This document shows, one piece after another, positions 33,187 to 39,545 of a DNA stretch of 39,545 nt. The position numbers and the translations under genes were made by a program. The stretch's first letter is position 1, and each line of letters begins with the position of its first letter. The notes under the pieces are model-generated. The model had not been told where the DNA came from. It did not search any database and worked only from the letters and a program-made list of their open reading frames with translations. The stretch is from Magnetococcales bacterium (GTDB lineage Bacteria; Pseudomonadota; Magnetococcia; Magnetococcales; DC0425bin3), in assembly GCA_015228935.1 (NCBI GenBank), contig JADGCO010000016.1, positions 1-39,545 of the forward strand, written 5' to 3'.

Positions 33187-34617
33187 ATGACCCTTTCCCC
33201 TTATCCGGCATACAAAGACTCTGGATTGCCCTGGCTGGGACAGGTGCCGGAGCATTGGTCAGAAACAAAGCTCAAAAGAGTTTCCCAAGTTCAAAGTGGG
33301 ATCACATTGGGCAAGCGATACGAGGACACAGAACTCACTGAATATCCGTATCTTCGCGTAGCGAATGTACAGAATGGTTTTTTAAATCTCAGGCACATAA
33401 AAACTGCGGTCATTCCTGAAAACGAGGCGCTGTCAGCGAGGTTGATACCGGGTGACGTTGTTGTTACGGAGGGTGGTGATATCGACAAACTTGGAAGAGG
33501 GGCGACATGGAATGGTGAAATAGATAACTGCCTACATCAAAACCATATTTTTGCTATTCGCCCCAATAAGGACCGCATGCTGCCAAGTTTTTTGGTAAGT
33601 CTATTAGAAAGCCAGCACGGTCGCTCATACTTTTACCTGACCGCCAAGAAAACAACAAATCTTGCCGCAACAAACAGAACAACGCTTGGAATGTTTCCGC
33701 TTTTTTTGCCGTCTCTCGATGAACAAGCAATAATCGGACGTTTTCTCGCATGGAAAACCGCTCAGATTCGTCGCCTCATCCGTAACAAGCGTCGGCTGAT
33801 TGCGCTGTTGAGCGAGCAGAAGCAGGCCATCATCAATCAGGCGGTCACCCGGGGCCTGGACCCCAACGCCCCCATGAAGCCCACCGGCATCGACTGGATG
33901 CCGGAGATTCCGGCGCATTGGGAAGCAAAACGGATTAAAACGGTTACGAAAATTCTTCGCGGACAATTCGGCCATCGTCCTCGAAATGATCCAATCATGT
34001 ATGATGGAAAGTTCCCTTTTATTCAGACCGGTGACGTGGCAAGAGTTGGGAAATATATTATTGACTACAAGCAAACCCTCAATGAAAAAGGATTTGCAGT
34101 CAGCAAACAATTTCCTCGTGGAACCTTGGTAATGACAATTGCGGCAAATATTGGAGATGTCGCAATCCTTGATTTTGACGCATGCTTTCCAGACAGTATT
34201 GTTGGCTTCGTTCCAGAGAATGACGTTATGCTGGATTTCCTATTTTATTCATTTAAAGCGATGAAAGAAAAACTCCTGAAAGAGGCTCCCGTGAACACAC
34301 AAGGGAATCTCAGTATTGAAAGAGTTGGAGCAATGCCCATTGCCATACCAGAAATAGCAACACAGAAAGTTGTTGTTGCTGAAATTGAGTGTGAGGCAGA
34401 AAAAATCAACCAAACCATTGATCGATCCGAGAATGAAATCAAGCTTATCCAAGAATACCGCGAACGCCTGATTACCGATGTCGTCACTGGCAAGCTGGAC
34501 GTGCGGGGCGTGGCGGTCACCATGCCAACTGACGATGACGTCATTGAAGACCTGGAGGAGGAAGGCGTGGACGACCTGCTGAGGGATGATGCCGAATCGG
34601 AAGATGTGGAGGGATAA
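33187..34617 (+). CDS. hsdS: Type I specificity subunit S (system 2)
   Basis: This 476-residue subunit opens with YPAYKDSGLPWLGQVPEHW, the usual start of this S-subunit class. Target-recognition domain 1 (about 15-185) is followed by a central spacer (LPSLDEQAIIGRFLAWKTAQIRRLIRNKRRLIALLSEQKQAIINQAVTRGLDP), then the repeated opening GIDWMPEIPAHWEAKR. Domain 2 covers about 245-410, and the terminal spacer reads EIKLIQEYRERLITDVVTGKLDVRG. The tail is acidic. Both recognition domains are clearly AT-richer than the spacers. I start at ATG 33187 (AGGA nine bases upstream). It lies 54 bp after hsdM and two bases before the darT remnant. Confidence 0.92.
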   Translation: MTLSPYPAYKDSGLPWLGQVPEHWSETKLKRVSQVQSGITLGKRYEDTELTEYPYLRVANVQNGFLNLRHIKTAVIPENEALSARLIPGDVVVTEGGDIDKLGRGATWNGEIDNCLHQNHIFAIRPNKDRMLPSFLVSLLESQHGRSYFYLTAKKTTNLAATNRTTLGMFPLFLPSLDEQAIIGRFLAWKTAQIRRLIRNKRRLIALLSEQKQAIINQAVTRGLDPNAPMKPTGIDWMPEIPAHWEAKRIKTVTKILRGQFGHRPRNDPIMYDGKFPFIQTGDVARVGKYIIDYKQTLNEKGFAVSKQFPRGTLVMTIAANIGDVAILDFDACFPDSIVGFVPENDVMLDFLFYSFKAMKEKLLKEAPVNTQGNLSIERVGAMPIAIPEIATQKVVVAEIECEAEKINQTIDRSENEIKLIQEYRERLITDVVTGKLDVRGVAVTMPTDDDVIEDLEEEGVDDLLRDDAESEDVEG

Positions 34618-34619
34618 CC

Positions 34620-34791
34620 ATGATCGCGCTCCCCGTCCAGCCGAAAATCTACCACATCACCCATGTGGACAACCTCCCCGCCATTCTGGTGGATGGTGGT
34701 TTGGTTTCGGATGCGGAGATGATCCGGCGGGGTGGTCCGGCGGCGGCCATCGGCATGTCCAGTGGAGACAAGGCCGGAATGGTATTGTTGA
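34620..34791 (+). pseudogene. darT: DarT toxin remnant: both ends kept, middle deleted
   Basis: DarT (DUF4433) is a DNA ADP-ribosyltransferase toxin of about 210 residues. Here the first ~50 residues are typical (KIYHITHVDNLPAILVDGG, then LVSDAEMIRRGGPAAAIGMS), after which the frame runs on to a stop at 34809-34811 without similarity. In another frame 34762-34791 reads VETRPEWYC and stop, matching the extreme C-terminus usual for the family (VxxRPxWYx). About 150 residues, including most of the catalytic fold and the catalytic Glu, are gone and the joint near 34758 is out of frame. The toxin should be dead. GGAGGG at the end of hsdS serves as its ribosome site. Confidence 0.85.
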
Positions 34792-34807
34792 GGAGGGAGG
34801 AGACACC

Positions 34808-35359
34808 ATGATCGAATTCACCAGCGGAGATATCCTCGCCGATGACGCCGAGGCCATCGTCAACACCGTCAATTGCGTGGGCGTCATGGGCCGGGGCATC
34901 GCCTTGCAGTTCAAGAAGGCCTACCCGGAGAATTTCAAGGCCTACGAGTCCGCCTGCCGGCGCAAGGATGTGGTGCCTGGCCGCACGTTCATTTTCGATA
35001 CCCACAGCCTGACCACCCCGCGCTATATCGTCAACTTTCCCACCAAACGCCATTGGCGCGACAACAGCCGCATGGAGGATGTGGAAGCGGGGCTGGTGGA
35101 CCTGGCCCGGGAGATCCAAGCCCGGGGAATCCGCTCCATCGCCATTCCGCCCCTGGGCAGCGGTTTGGGCGGCCTGAACTGGCCGGAAGTCCGGCAACGA
35201 ATCGTCCAGGCCCTGGCAGGACTGGATGGAGTCAAGGTCATCGTCTACGAACCCACGGGTGCGCCTGATGCCAAGCAGATGGTGAAAGCCAAAGAGCCGC
35301 CCAAAATGACTCCGGGACGGGCTGCCCTGGTGGGACTCATGCATCGCCGGGGGGCTTGA
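34808..35359 (+). CDS. darG: DarG-type macro-domain protein, C-terminal domain lost by frameshift
   Basis: The first ~155 residues form a full macro domain: EFTSGDILADDAEAIVNTVN, CVGVMGRGIALQFKKAYPENF, IFDTHSLTTPRYIVNFPTK and IAIPPLGSGLGGLNW. In DarG this domain removes ADP-ribose from thymidines of DNA, reversing DarT. The catalytic Lys in QFKKAYP and the glycine loops are present. The frame then leaves the family after ALVGLMHR and stops at 35357-35359, giving 183 residues instead of about 350. The remaining C-terminal coding pieces follow in another frame. A very strong ribosome site (GGAGGGAGGAG) precedes the ATG. The macro domain alone may still be active, as an orphan hydrolase beside a dead toxin. 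Confidence 0.87.
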   Translation: MIEFTSGDILADDAEAIVNTVNCVGVMGRGIALQFKKAYPENFKAYESACRRKDVVPGRTFIFDTHSLTTPRYIVNFPTKRHWRDNSRMEDVEAGLVDLAREIQARGIRSIAIPPLGSGLGGLNWPEVRQRIVQALAGLDGVKVIVYEPTGAPDAKQMVKAKEPPKMTPGRAALVGLMHRRGA

Positions 35360-35541
35360 TGGACCCCTTCGTCTCCCTCCTGGAGGTACACAAGCTCATG
35401 TATTTCATGGACGTCATCGCCAAGATTCACGCCTGGAACGACCGCAAAGCCCAGTTCAGCGACCGTCAAATTCACATCGCCCTGGAAGTGCTGGGCCGGA
35501 AGGGCTGGCTGCCGATTCCCATCCCGACGGGCCTGGCATGA
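35359..35541 (+). pseudogene. darG: DarG C-terminal remnant with internal deletion
   Basis: The frame starting MDPFVSLLEVHKLMYFM is the continuation expected after the DarG segment RAALVGLMHR, shifted out of frame by a small deletion near 35350. After LMYFM about 100 residues are missing, and the text resumes with AKIHAWNDRKAQFSDRQIHI, ALEVLGRKGWL, the usual end of DarG. Its TGA overlaps the hsdR start (ATGA), so the original darG-hsdR coupling survives. The ATG of this piece overlaps the frameshift stop (TGATG), so the piece could be translated as a separate 60-residue peptide. Confidence 0.78.
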
Positions 35542-38477
35542 GTACCGACACCAGCGAAAAGGGGTTGGAAGCCCTCATCGTCCGGTCATTGATCGACGAG
35601 GCGGGCTATGTAGCCGGTGATTCCAGGGACTACGACCGCGACCACGCCGTCGATACGGCCAAGTTGCTGGTTTTCCTTCAGACAACCCAATCCAAGACCT
35701 GCGACACCCTGGGCCTGGCCGATGACGGCCCCAAGCGGTTTCAGTTCCTGAACCGTCTTCAGGGTGAAATCGCCAGACGCGGGGTCATCGATGTGTTGCG
35801 CCGGGGCATCAAACATGGCCCGGCCAGTGTGGAGTTGTTCTACGGCACCCCCTCCCCCGGCAACCCCAAGGCTGTGGAGCTGTTCGCTGCCAATCTGTTC
35901 AGCGTGACCAGACAACTCTGTTTCTCCAAGGACGACACCCGGCTCTCGCTGGATGTGGTTCTGTTCATCAACGGCCTTCCCATCGCTACCTTCGAGTTGA
36001 AGAACAGCCTGACCAAACAGACTGTCGAGGATGCCATCGAGCAGTACAAGCGCGACCGTGACCCCAAGGAACTGTTGTTTCAGTTTGGGCGTTCGGTGGT
36101 TCACTTCGCGGTGGACGACCACGAGGTGCGCATGTGTACCCACCTGAAGGGCAAGGCCTCGTGGTTCCTGCCCTTCAACCGGGGATGGAACGGTGGTGCA
36201 GGCAACCCTCCGAACCCCAATGGACTCAAGACTGCCTACCTTTGGCGCGAGATTCTCACCAGGCCCAACCTTACCGACATTTTGGAGAACTACGCCCAGT
36301 TGGTGAAGGAGAAGGACGACAAGGGGCGCAGGAAGCCGCCCAGGCAGGTCTTCCCCCGCTTCCATCAGCTTGACGTGGTGCGCAAGCTCCTGGCGGACGC
36401 CAAGGCCTCCGGCGTGGGACGCCGCTATATGATCCAGCATTCGGCGGGATCGGGCAAAAGCAACTCCATCGCCTGGCTTGCCCACCAGTTGGTGGGACTG
36501 GAGACCGGAGACACCCCCACCTTCGACTCCATCATCGTGGTGACCGACCGGCAGGTGCTGGACAGGCAAATTTGCGACACCATCAAGCAGTTCGCACAGG
36601 TCTCCTCGGTGGTGGGCCATGCCGAACGATCCGTCAATCTGCGCGCCTTCCTCAAGGCGGGCAAACGCATCATCATCACCACGGTGCAGAAGTTTCCCTT
36701 CATCCTGGATGAGATCGGCGACGAACATCGCGGGCGAACCTTCGCCATCATCATCGACGAGGCCCACTCCAGTCAGGGTGGGCGTACCTCCGCCAAGATG
36801 AACATTGCCCTGGCCGCCGATGGTGCCGAAAAGGAAGAAGAGTCGGTCGAGGACGCCATCAACCGCTTGATGGCGTCTCGGAAGGCTCTCCCCAATGCGA
36901 GTTACTTTGCCTTCACCGCCACGCCCAAAAACAAGACCCTGGAGGTTTTTGGCGATCCTGTTCCCGAAGGGGACAAGGTCCGCCATGTTCCTTTCCACAG
37001 CTATACAATGAAACAGGCCATCCAGGAGGGGTTCATCCTGGACGTACTCAGGCGGTACACCCCGGTGGACAGCTACTATCGCCTCATGAAGACGGTGGAG
37101 GAGGATCCCCGGTTCGACGCCAAACGGGCGCAGAAGAAACTCCGCCGCTACGTCGAATCCCACGAGCATGCCATCCGCCAGAAGGCGGAGATCATGATCG
37201 ACCATTTTCACGAGCAGGTCATCGTGCAGCGCAAGGTCGGCGGCCATGCCCGGGCCATGGTGGTGACCAGCGGCATTCAGCGCGCCATCCAGTATTTTCA
37301 GGCTTTCAAAGATTACCTGAGGGAACGCAAGAGTCCGTACCAGGCCATCGTCGCCTTTTCGGGTGAACATGAATACGGTGGTGACAAGGTGACGGAAGCC
37401 ACGCTCAACGGTTTTCCCAGCCACGCCATCGAGGAGACCTTCAAGCGAGATCCCTGCCGGTTTTTGATTGTGGCGGACAAGTTCCAGACCGGCTATGACG
37501 AACCCTTGCTCCACACCATGTACGTGGACAAGACCCTCTCCGGCATCAAGGCCGTGCAAACCCTGTCGCGGCTGAATCGGGCCCACCCGCAGAAACACGA
37601 CACCTTCGTACTCGACTTCATGAACGACGCCGATGGCATACGCCAGTCGTTCGAGCCTTACTACCGCACCACGATTCTCAGTGAGGAGACAGACCCGAAC
37701 AAGCTGCATGACCTGAAATCGAGTCTGGACGGCTATCAGGTCTATGCCTGGGCGCAGGTAGAGGAGTTGGTGACTTTGTACCTTGGCGGGGCGGGTCGGG
37801 ACAGGCTTGATCCGATTTTGGACGCTTGCGTGGCAGTTTACACCGGAGAACTGGACGAAGATGGGCAGGTGGATTTCAAGGGCAAGGCCAAGGCGTTTAC
37901 CCGCACCTATGGCTTTCTGGCCTCCATCCTCCCTTTTTCCAATGCCGACTGGGAAAAGCTCTCCATCTTCCTCAACTTCCTCGTCCCGAAACTCCCTGCA
38001 CCGAAGGAAGAGGATCTGTCCAGGGGCATTCTGGAAGCCATCGACATGGACAGCTACCGGGTGGAAGCACGGGCATCCATGGCCATTATCCTGCCGGATG
38101 CGGACGCCGAAATCGGCCCTGTGCCCACCAGTGGCGGGGGCGGCAAGCCGGAGCCAGAGTTGGACTTACTGAGCAATATCCTCAAGACTTTCAACGAGAT
38201 GTTCGGGAATATCGACTGGAAGGATGTGGACAGGATCGGCAAGGTCATCGCGGAGGAACTTCCGGCCAAGGTCTCATCCGACAAGGCCTACCAGAATGCA
38301 ATGCGGAATTCCGACAGGCAGAACGCCCGGATCGAACACGACAAGGCGTTGGAGCAGGCGGTCATCGATCTGCTCTCGGATCACACCGAGCTGTTCAAGC
38401 AGTTCAGCGATAATCCCTCCTTCAAAAAGTGGCTGTCGGAAACGATTTTTGCGGCGACTTATGCCGAGGCATCCTGA
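35538..38477 (+). CDS. hsdR: Type I restriction enzyme R subunit (system 2)
   Basis: This 979-residue R subunit has the HSDR_N nuclease domain first. LDVVLFINGLPIATFELKN supplies the Asp (about 139) and ExK (153-155), and QYKRDR follows. The helicase core has Walker A SAGSGKS (about 302-308), DEAH (407-410), FAFTATPKN, ADKFQTGYDEP and TLSRLNR (motif VI region). A helical C-terminal domain binds the methylase core. All motifs look intact. It has no DUF4145 domain and a different Walker A context from the system 1 R subunit, so the systems belong to different type I families. ATG 35538 overlaps the darG remnant's stop. With intact M and S genes upstream, system 2 is predicted functional. Confidence 0.94.
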   Translation: MSTDTSEKGLEALIVRSLIDEAGYVAGDSRDYDRDHAVDTAKLLVFLQTTQSKTCDTLGLADDGPKRFQFLNRLQGEIARRGVIDVLRRGIKHGPASVELFYGTPSPGNPKAVELFAANLFSVTRQLCFSKDDTRLSLDVVLFINGLPIATFELKNSLTKQTVEDAIEQYKRDRDPKELLFQFGRSVVHFAVDDHEVRMCTHLKGKASWFLPFNRGWNGGAGNPPNPNGLKTAYLWREILTRPNLTDILENYAQLVKEKDDKGRRKPPRQVFPRFHQLDVVRKLLADAKASGVGRRYMIQHSAGSGKSNSIAWLAHQLVGLETGDTPTFDSIIVVTDRQVLDRQICDTIKQFAQVSSVVGHAERSVNLRAFLKAGKRIIITTVQKFPFILDEIGDEHRGRTFAIIIDEAHSSQGGRTSAKMNIALAADGAEKEEESVEDAINRLMASRKALPNASYFAFTATPKNKTLEVFGDPVPEGDKVRHVPFHSYTMKQAIQEGFILDVLRRYTPVDSYYRLMKTVEEDPRFDAKRAQKKLRRYVESHEHAIRQKAEIMIDHFHEQVIVQRKVGGHARAMVVTSGIQRAIQYFQAFKDYLRERKSPYQAIVAFSGEHEYGGDKVTEATLNGFPSHAIEETFKRDPCRFLIVADKFQTGYDEPLLHTMYVDKTLSGIKAVQTLSRLNRAHPQKHDTFVLDFMNDADGIRQSFEPYYRTTILSEETDPNKLHDLKSSLDGYQVYAWAQVEELVTLYLGGAGRDRLDPILDACVAVYTGELDEDGQVDFKGKAKAFTRTYGFLASILPFSNADWEKLSIFLNFLVPKLPAPKEEDLSRGILEAIDMDSYRVEARASMAIILPDADAEIGPVPTSGGGGKPEPELDLLSNILKTFNEMFGNIDWKDVDRIGKVIAEELPAKVSSDKAYQNAMRNSDRQNARIEHDKALEQAVIDLLSDHTELFKQFSDNPSFKKWLSETIFAATYAEAS

Positions 38478-38531
38478 TGGCCATATTGTTTAAAATGTCC
38501 AATAAGTTGGAAGTCTTCCGTTCGGCATCCG

Positions 38532-38759
38532 TTACTGCCTGATACCAGGATAACCTTCCAGTAAAGTGCCTGGTTTATCGTGGGAACTTTTTGGTTGCAG
38601 GAGTTTATCGACCGCAGCCTGGGCATTTTTGTGCTGGGCATGCAGAACGGCGAGGCGCGAGGCATGGCGTCCTGCATCCGCCGCAAGTTTATAGACCTCT
38701 TCGGCGGAGGCAATCCGTCCTGCCAACTCCAGTCCGGTCAAAAAATCAAAGGTCGTCAT
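38532..38759 (-). CDS. Small hypothetical protein at the PIN-toxin locus
   Basis: I do not recognise this 75-residue, mostly helical protein (FDFLTGLELAGRIASAEEVY, then KLAADAGRHASRLAVLHAQ). Its ATG overlaps the stop of the PIN fragment (ATGA), so it would be translated from the same message. It may be a real small gene or a displaced part of the locus; coding support is limited to composition and the overlap. Confidence 0.4.
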   Translation of the reverse strand: MTTFDFLTGLELAGRIASAEEVYKLAADAGRHASRLAVLHAQHKNAQAAVDKLLQPKSSHDKPGTLLEGYPGIRQ

Positions 38760-38941
38760 CGTGATGAGACGTTGGCTCCCAAAGATCCACTCTTGACTGT
38801 TGCCTCGTACAAGACTGCGTCGGGAATATGCACGGGCACCCCGGGATACAGTAAATAACCCAACGCATCCGCCGTGGCGAGGGCGATGAGAGGTCCGGTG
38901 TCCGTCACCAGGAGTTTGGCAGTCAATTCAGGAACAGTCAT
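38756..38941 (-). pseudogene. PIN-domain toxin (DUF3368/VapC-like), truncated
   Basis: The frame LLVTDTGPLIALATADALGY, then LLYPGVPVHIPDAVLYEAT, is the beginning of a PIN-domain nuclease of the DUF3368 kind. It includes the first catalytic Asp in VTDTGPLIALA. Such toxins have about 150-170 residues and three more acidic residues; here the protein ends after 61 (VKSGSLGANVSSR), so it is very likely dead. The ATG at 38939-38941 overlaps the end of the antitoxin gene by 14 bp, the normal arrangement of the pair. A longer reading starting at 38962 is possible but less likely. Confidence 0.72.
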
Positions 38942-39155
38942 GAGGTTTTTGGCGCGATGCAAGCTGGCGAATCAATTGGACGCCGGGAGATAACGGGTCA
39001 CTGGGACGGTGCGGGAGGGGCAGGTGATATTGGCGAAGCAGGTGCAGGGCATCGGCAAAATCAACTTCCTGTTCGATTCGATTGCCAAGCTCTCTGCGGC
39101 TGATCTCGCCCCGGCTATAGGATTCGACAGCTTCCCTTATGGCGGACTCGGTCAT
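38928..39155 (-). CDS. Putative antitoxin partner of the PIN toxin
   Basis: This 75-residue protein begins MTESAIREAVESYSRGEISR, then RELGNRIEQEVDFADALHLL, and ends in a basic tail (QLIRQLASRQKPHDCS). Size, position and a 14-bp overlap with the PIN gene identify it as the likely antitoxin, although I cannot name the family. AGGGGTGG precedes the ATG at 39153-39155, which I prefer to a start 12 codons upstream. It looks intact, leaving it an orphan. Confidence 0.65.
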   Translation of the reverse strand: MTESAIREAVESYSRGEISRRELGNRIEQEVDFADALHLLRQYHLPLPHRPSDPLSPGVQLIRQLASRQKPHDCS

Positions 39156-39472
39156 GGACCACCCCTGAGGGCCTTGTTTTATCTGATTCAATAAAGAAAA
39201 AAAGCCGGGCAGGAATCTTCAGTAAAATATTGTCAAAAACCTTGTGCATGACCAGACCGACACGAAAAACATGACGATTCAGTATGGACCAGGACATGGG
39301 GAAGGTTATAATTCCGCACAGAAAAAATCAAGGTCAAAAGTTCGCCGGCAAACTTTTTTGGCTGTGATGTCTGTTTTCCCTTTACAGGACCACCCTTTTT
39401 GCCGTTTCCTTCCCTGGAACGACGACCGGTTCCATTTTTCCAGGTGTAACGGTGCCGGGGGTTTCTGCTTTC
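39156..39472. other. Intergenic stretch, no gene recognised
   Basis: No supported coding sequence, RNA gene or terminator is visible. Open frames here have poor composition and no ribosome sites. The promoter of the minus-strand antitoxin should lie near 39160-39250, which is AT-richer (AATAAAGAAAAAAAG around 39190), but no clear boxes were found. Confidence 0.35.
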
Positions 39473-39545
39473 GAGCCGGGGATACTCCTGAGCCGGGGAT
39501 ACTCCTGAGCCGGGGATACTCCTGAGCCGGGGATACTCCTGAGCC
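39473..39545. repeat. 17-bp tandem repeat array running off the window end
   Basis: GAGCCGGGGATACTCCT repeats at 39473, 39490, 39507, 39524 and 39541 with no changes. The array is cut by the window edge, so its true length and any associated gene end are unknown. Confidence 0.95.

Noticed and set aside
35345-35365. Programmed frameshift joining the two DarG parts
   Set aside because: TGATG and a G-run are suggestive, but the second part has its own large internal deletion, so a full DarG could not result.
35586-37709. 700-codon minus-strand reading frame opposite hsdR of system 2
   Set aside because: Antisense shadow of a gene with all helicase motifs; its translation shows no domain.
39244-39525. 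Plus-strand reading frame near the window end
   Set aside because: Low-quality composition, no ribosome site, and it runs into the 17-bp repeat array.

Overview
The window looks like a chromosomal segment of a motile, Gram-negative proteobacterium of moderately high GC content. The evidence is a flagellin, a CCA-adding enzyme close to the Escherichia coli type, periplasmic adaptor (HlyD) proteins, a periplasmic M48 lipoprotein protease, a multihaem cytochrome c and two c-di-GMP cyclases. The mix of radical SAM/B12 proteins, HlyD-M50 fusions and minisatellite repeats gives me an impression of a Magnetococcales-like organism, but no marker gene here settles that.

Layout. Positions 1-9300, minus strand: a tRNA CCA-adding enzyme, a HAD phosphatase, a sugar nucleotidyltransferase, a B12-binding radical SAM enzyme, a GT2 glycosyltransferase and a broken CofD-like gene. 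Upstream of these on the same strand lie a large membrane pseudokinase with a SPOR domain and a GGDEF cyclase. Positions 9730-13700: a short flagellin (minus), then (plus) a cNMP-binding GGDEF cyclase coupled to a secreted nuclease, a secreted Pro-rich protein and a small hypothetical gene. Positions 13876-18208: a three-gene export module (HlyD adaptor, GAF-like/HlyD protein, M50-HlyD fusion).

Positions 18292-24934: a type I restriction-modification (R-M) locus, hsdR-hsdM-(toxin-antitoxin genes)-hsdS, in which hsdM has lost an internal segment. Positions 24935-30846: a HIRAN-domain protein, a small Lys/His-rich secreted protein, a pentahaem cytochrome, an FkbM methyltransferase, an M48 protease and a second radical SAM/B12 protein. 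Positions 31000-38477: a second, different type I locus, hsdM-hsdS-darT-darG-hsdR. Its M, S and R genes look intact, while the embedded DarTG toxin-antitoxin pair is decayed. Positions 38532-39155 (minus): a decayed PIN-domain toxin locus.

Two patterns run through the window. First, gene ends are repeatedly copied as short tandem repeats of 33-75 bp, mostly multiples of 3. The copies carry start codons with their ribosome sites (before the CofD-like gene), signal-peptide beginnings (nuclease), or 3' coding ends with their stop codons (GT2 gene and the 13330 gene). Second, several accessory genes (hsdM1, darT, darG, probably the PIN toxin) are 'skeletons': the 5' end and in most cases the extreme 3' end with its overlap to the next gene survive, while the middle is missing and the joint is out of frame. 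I found no tRNA, rRNA, CRISPR array, insertion sequence or integrase.
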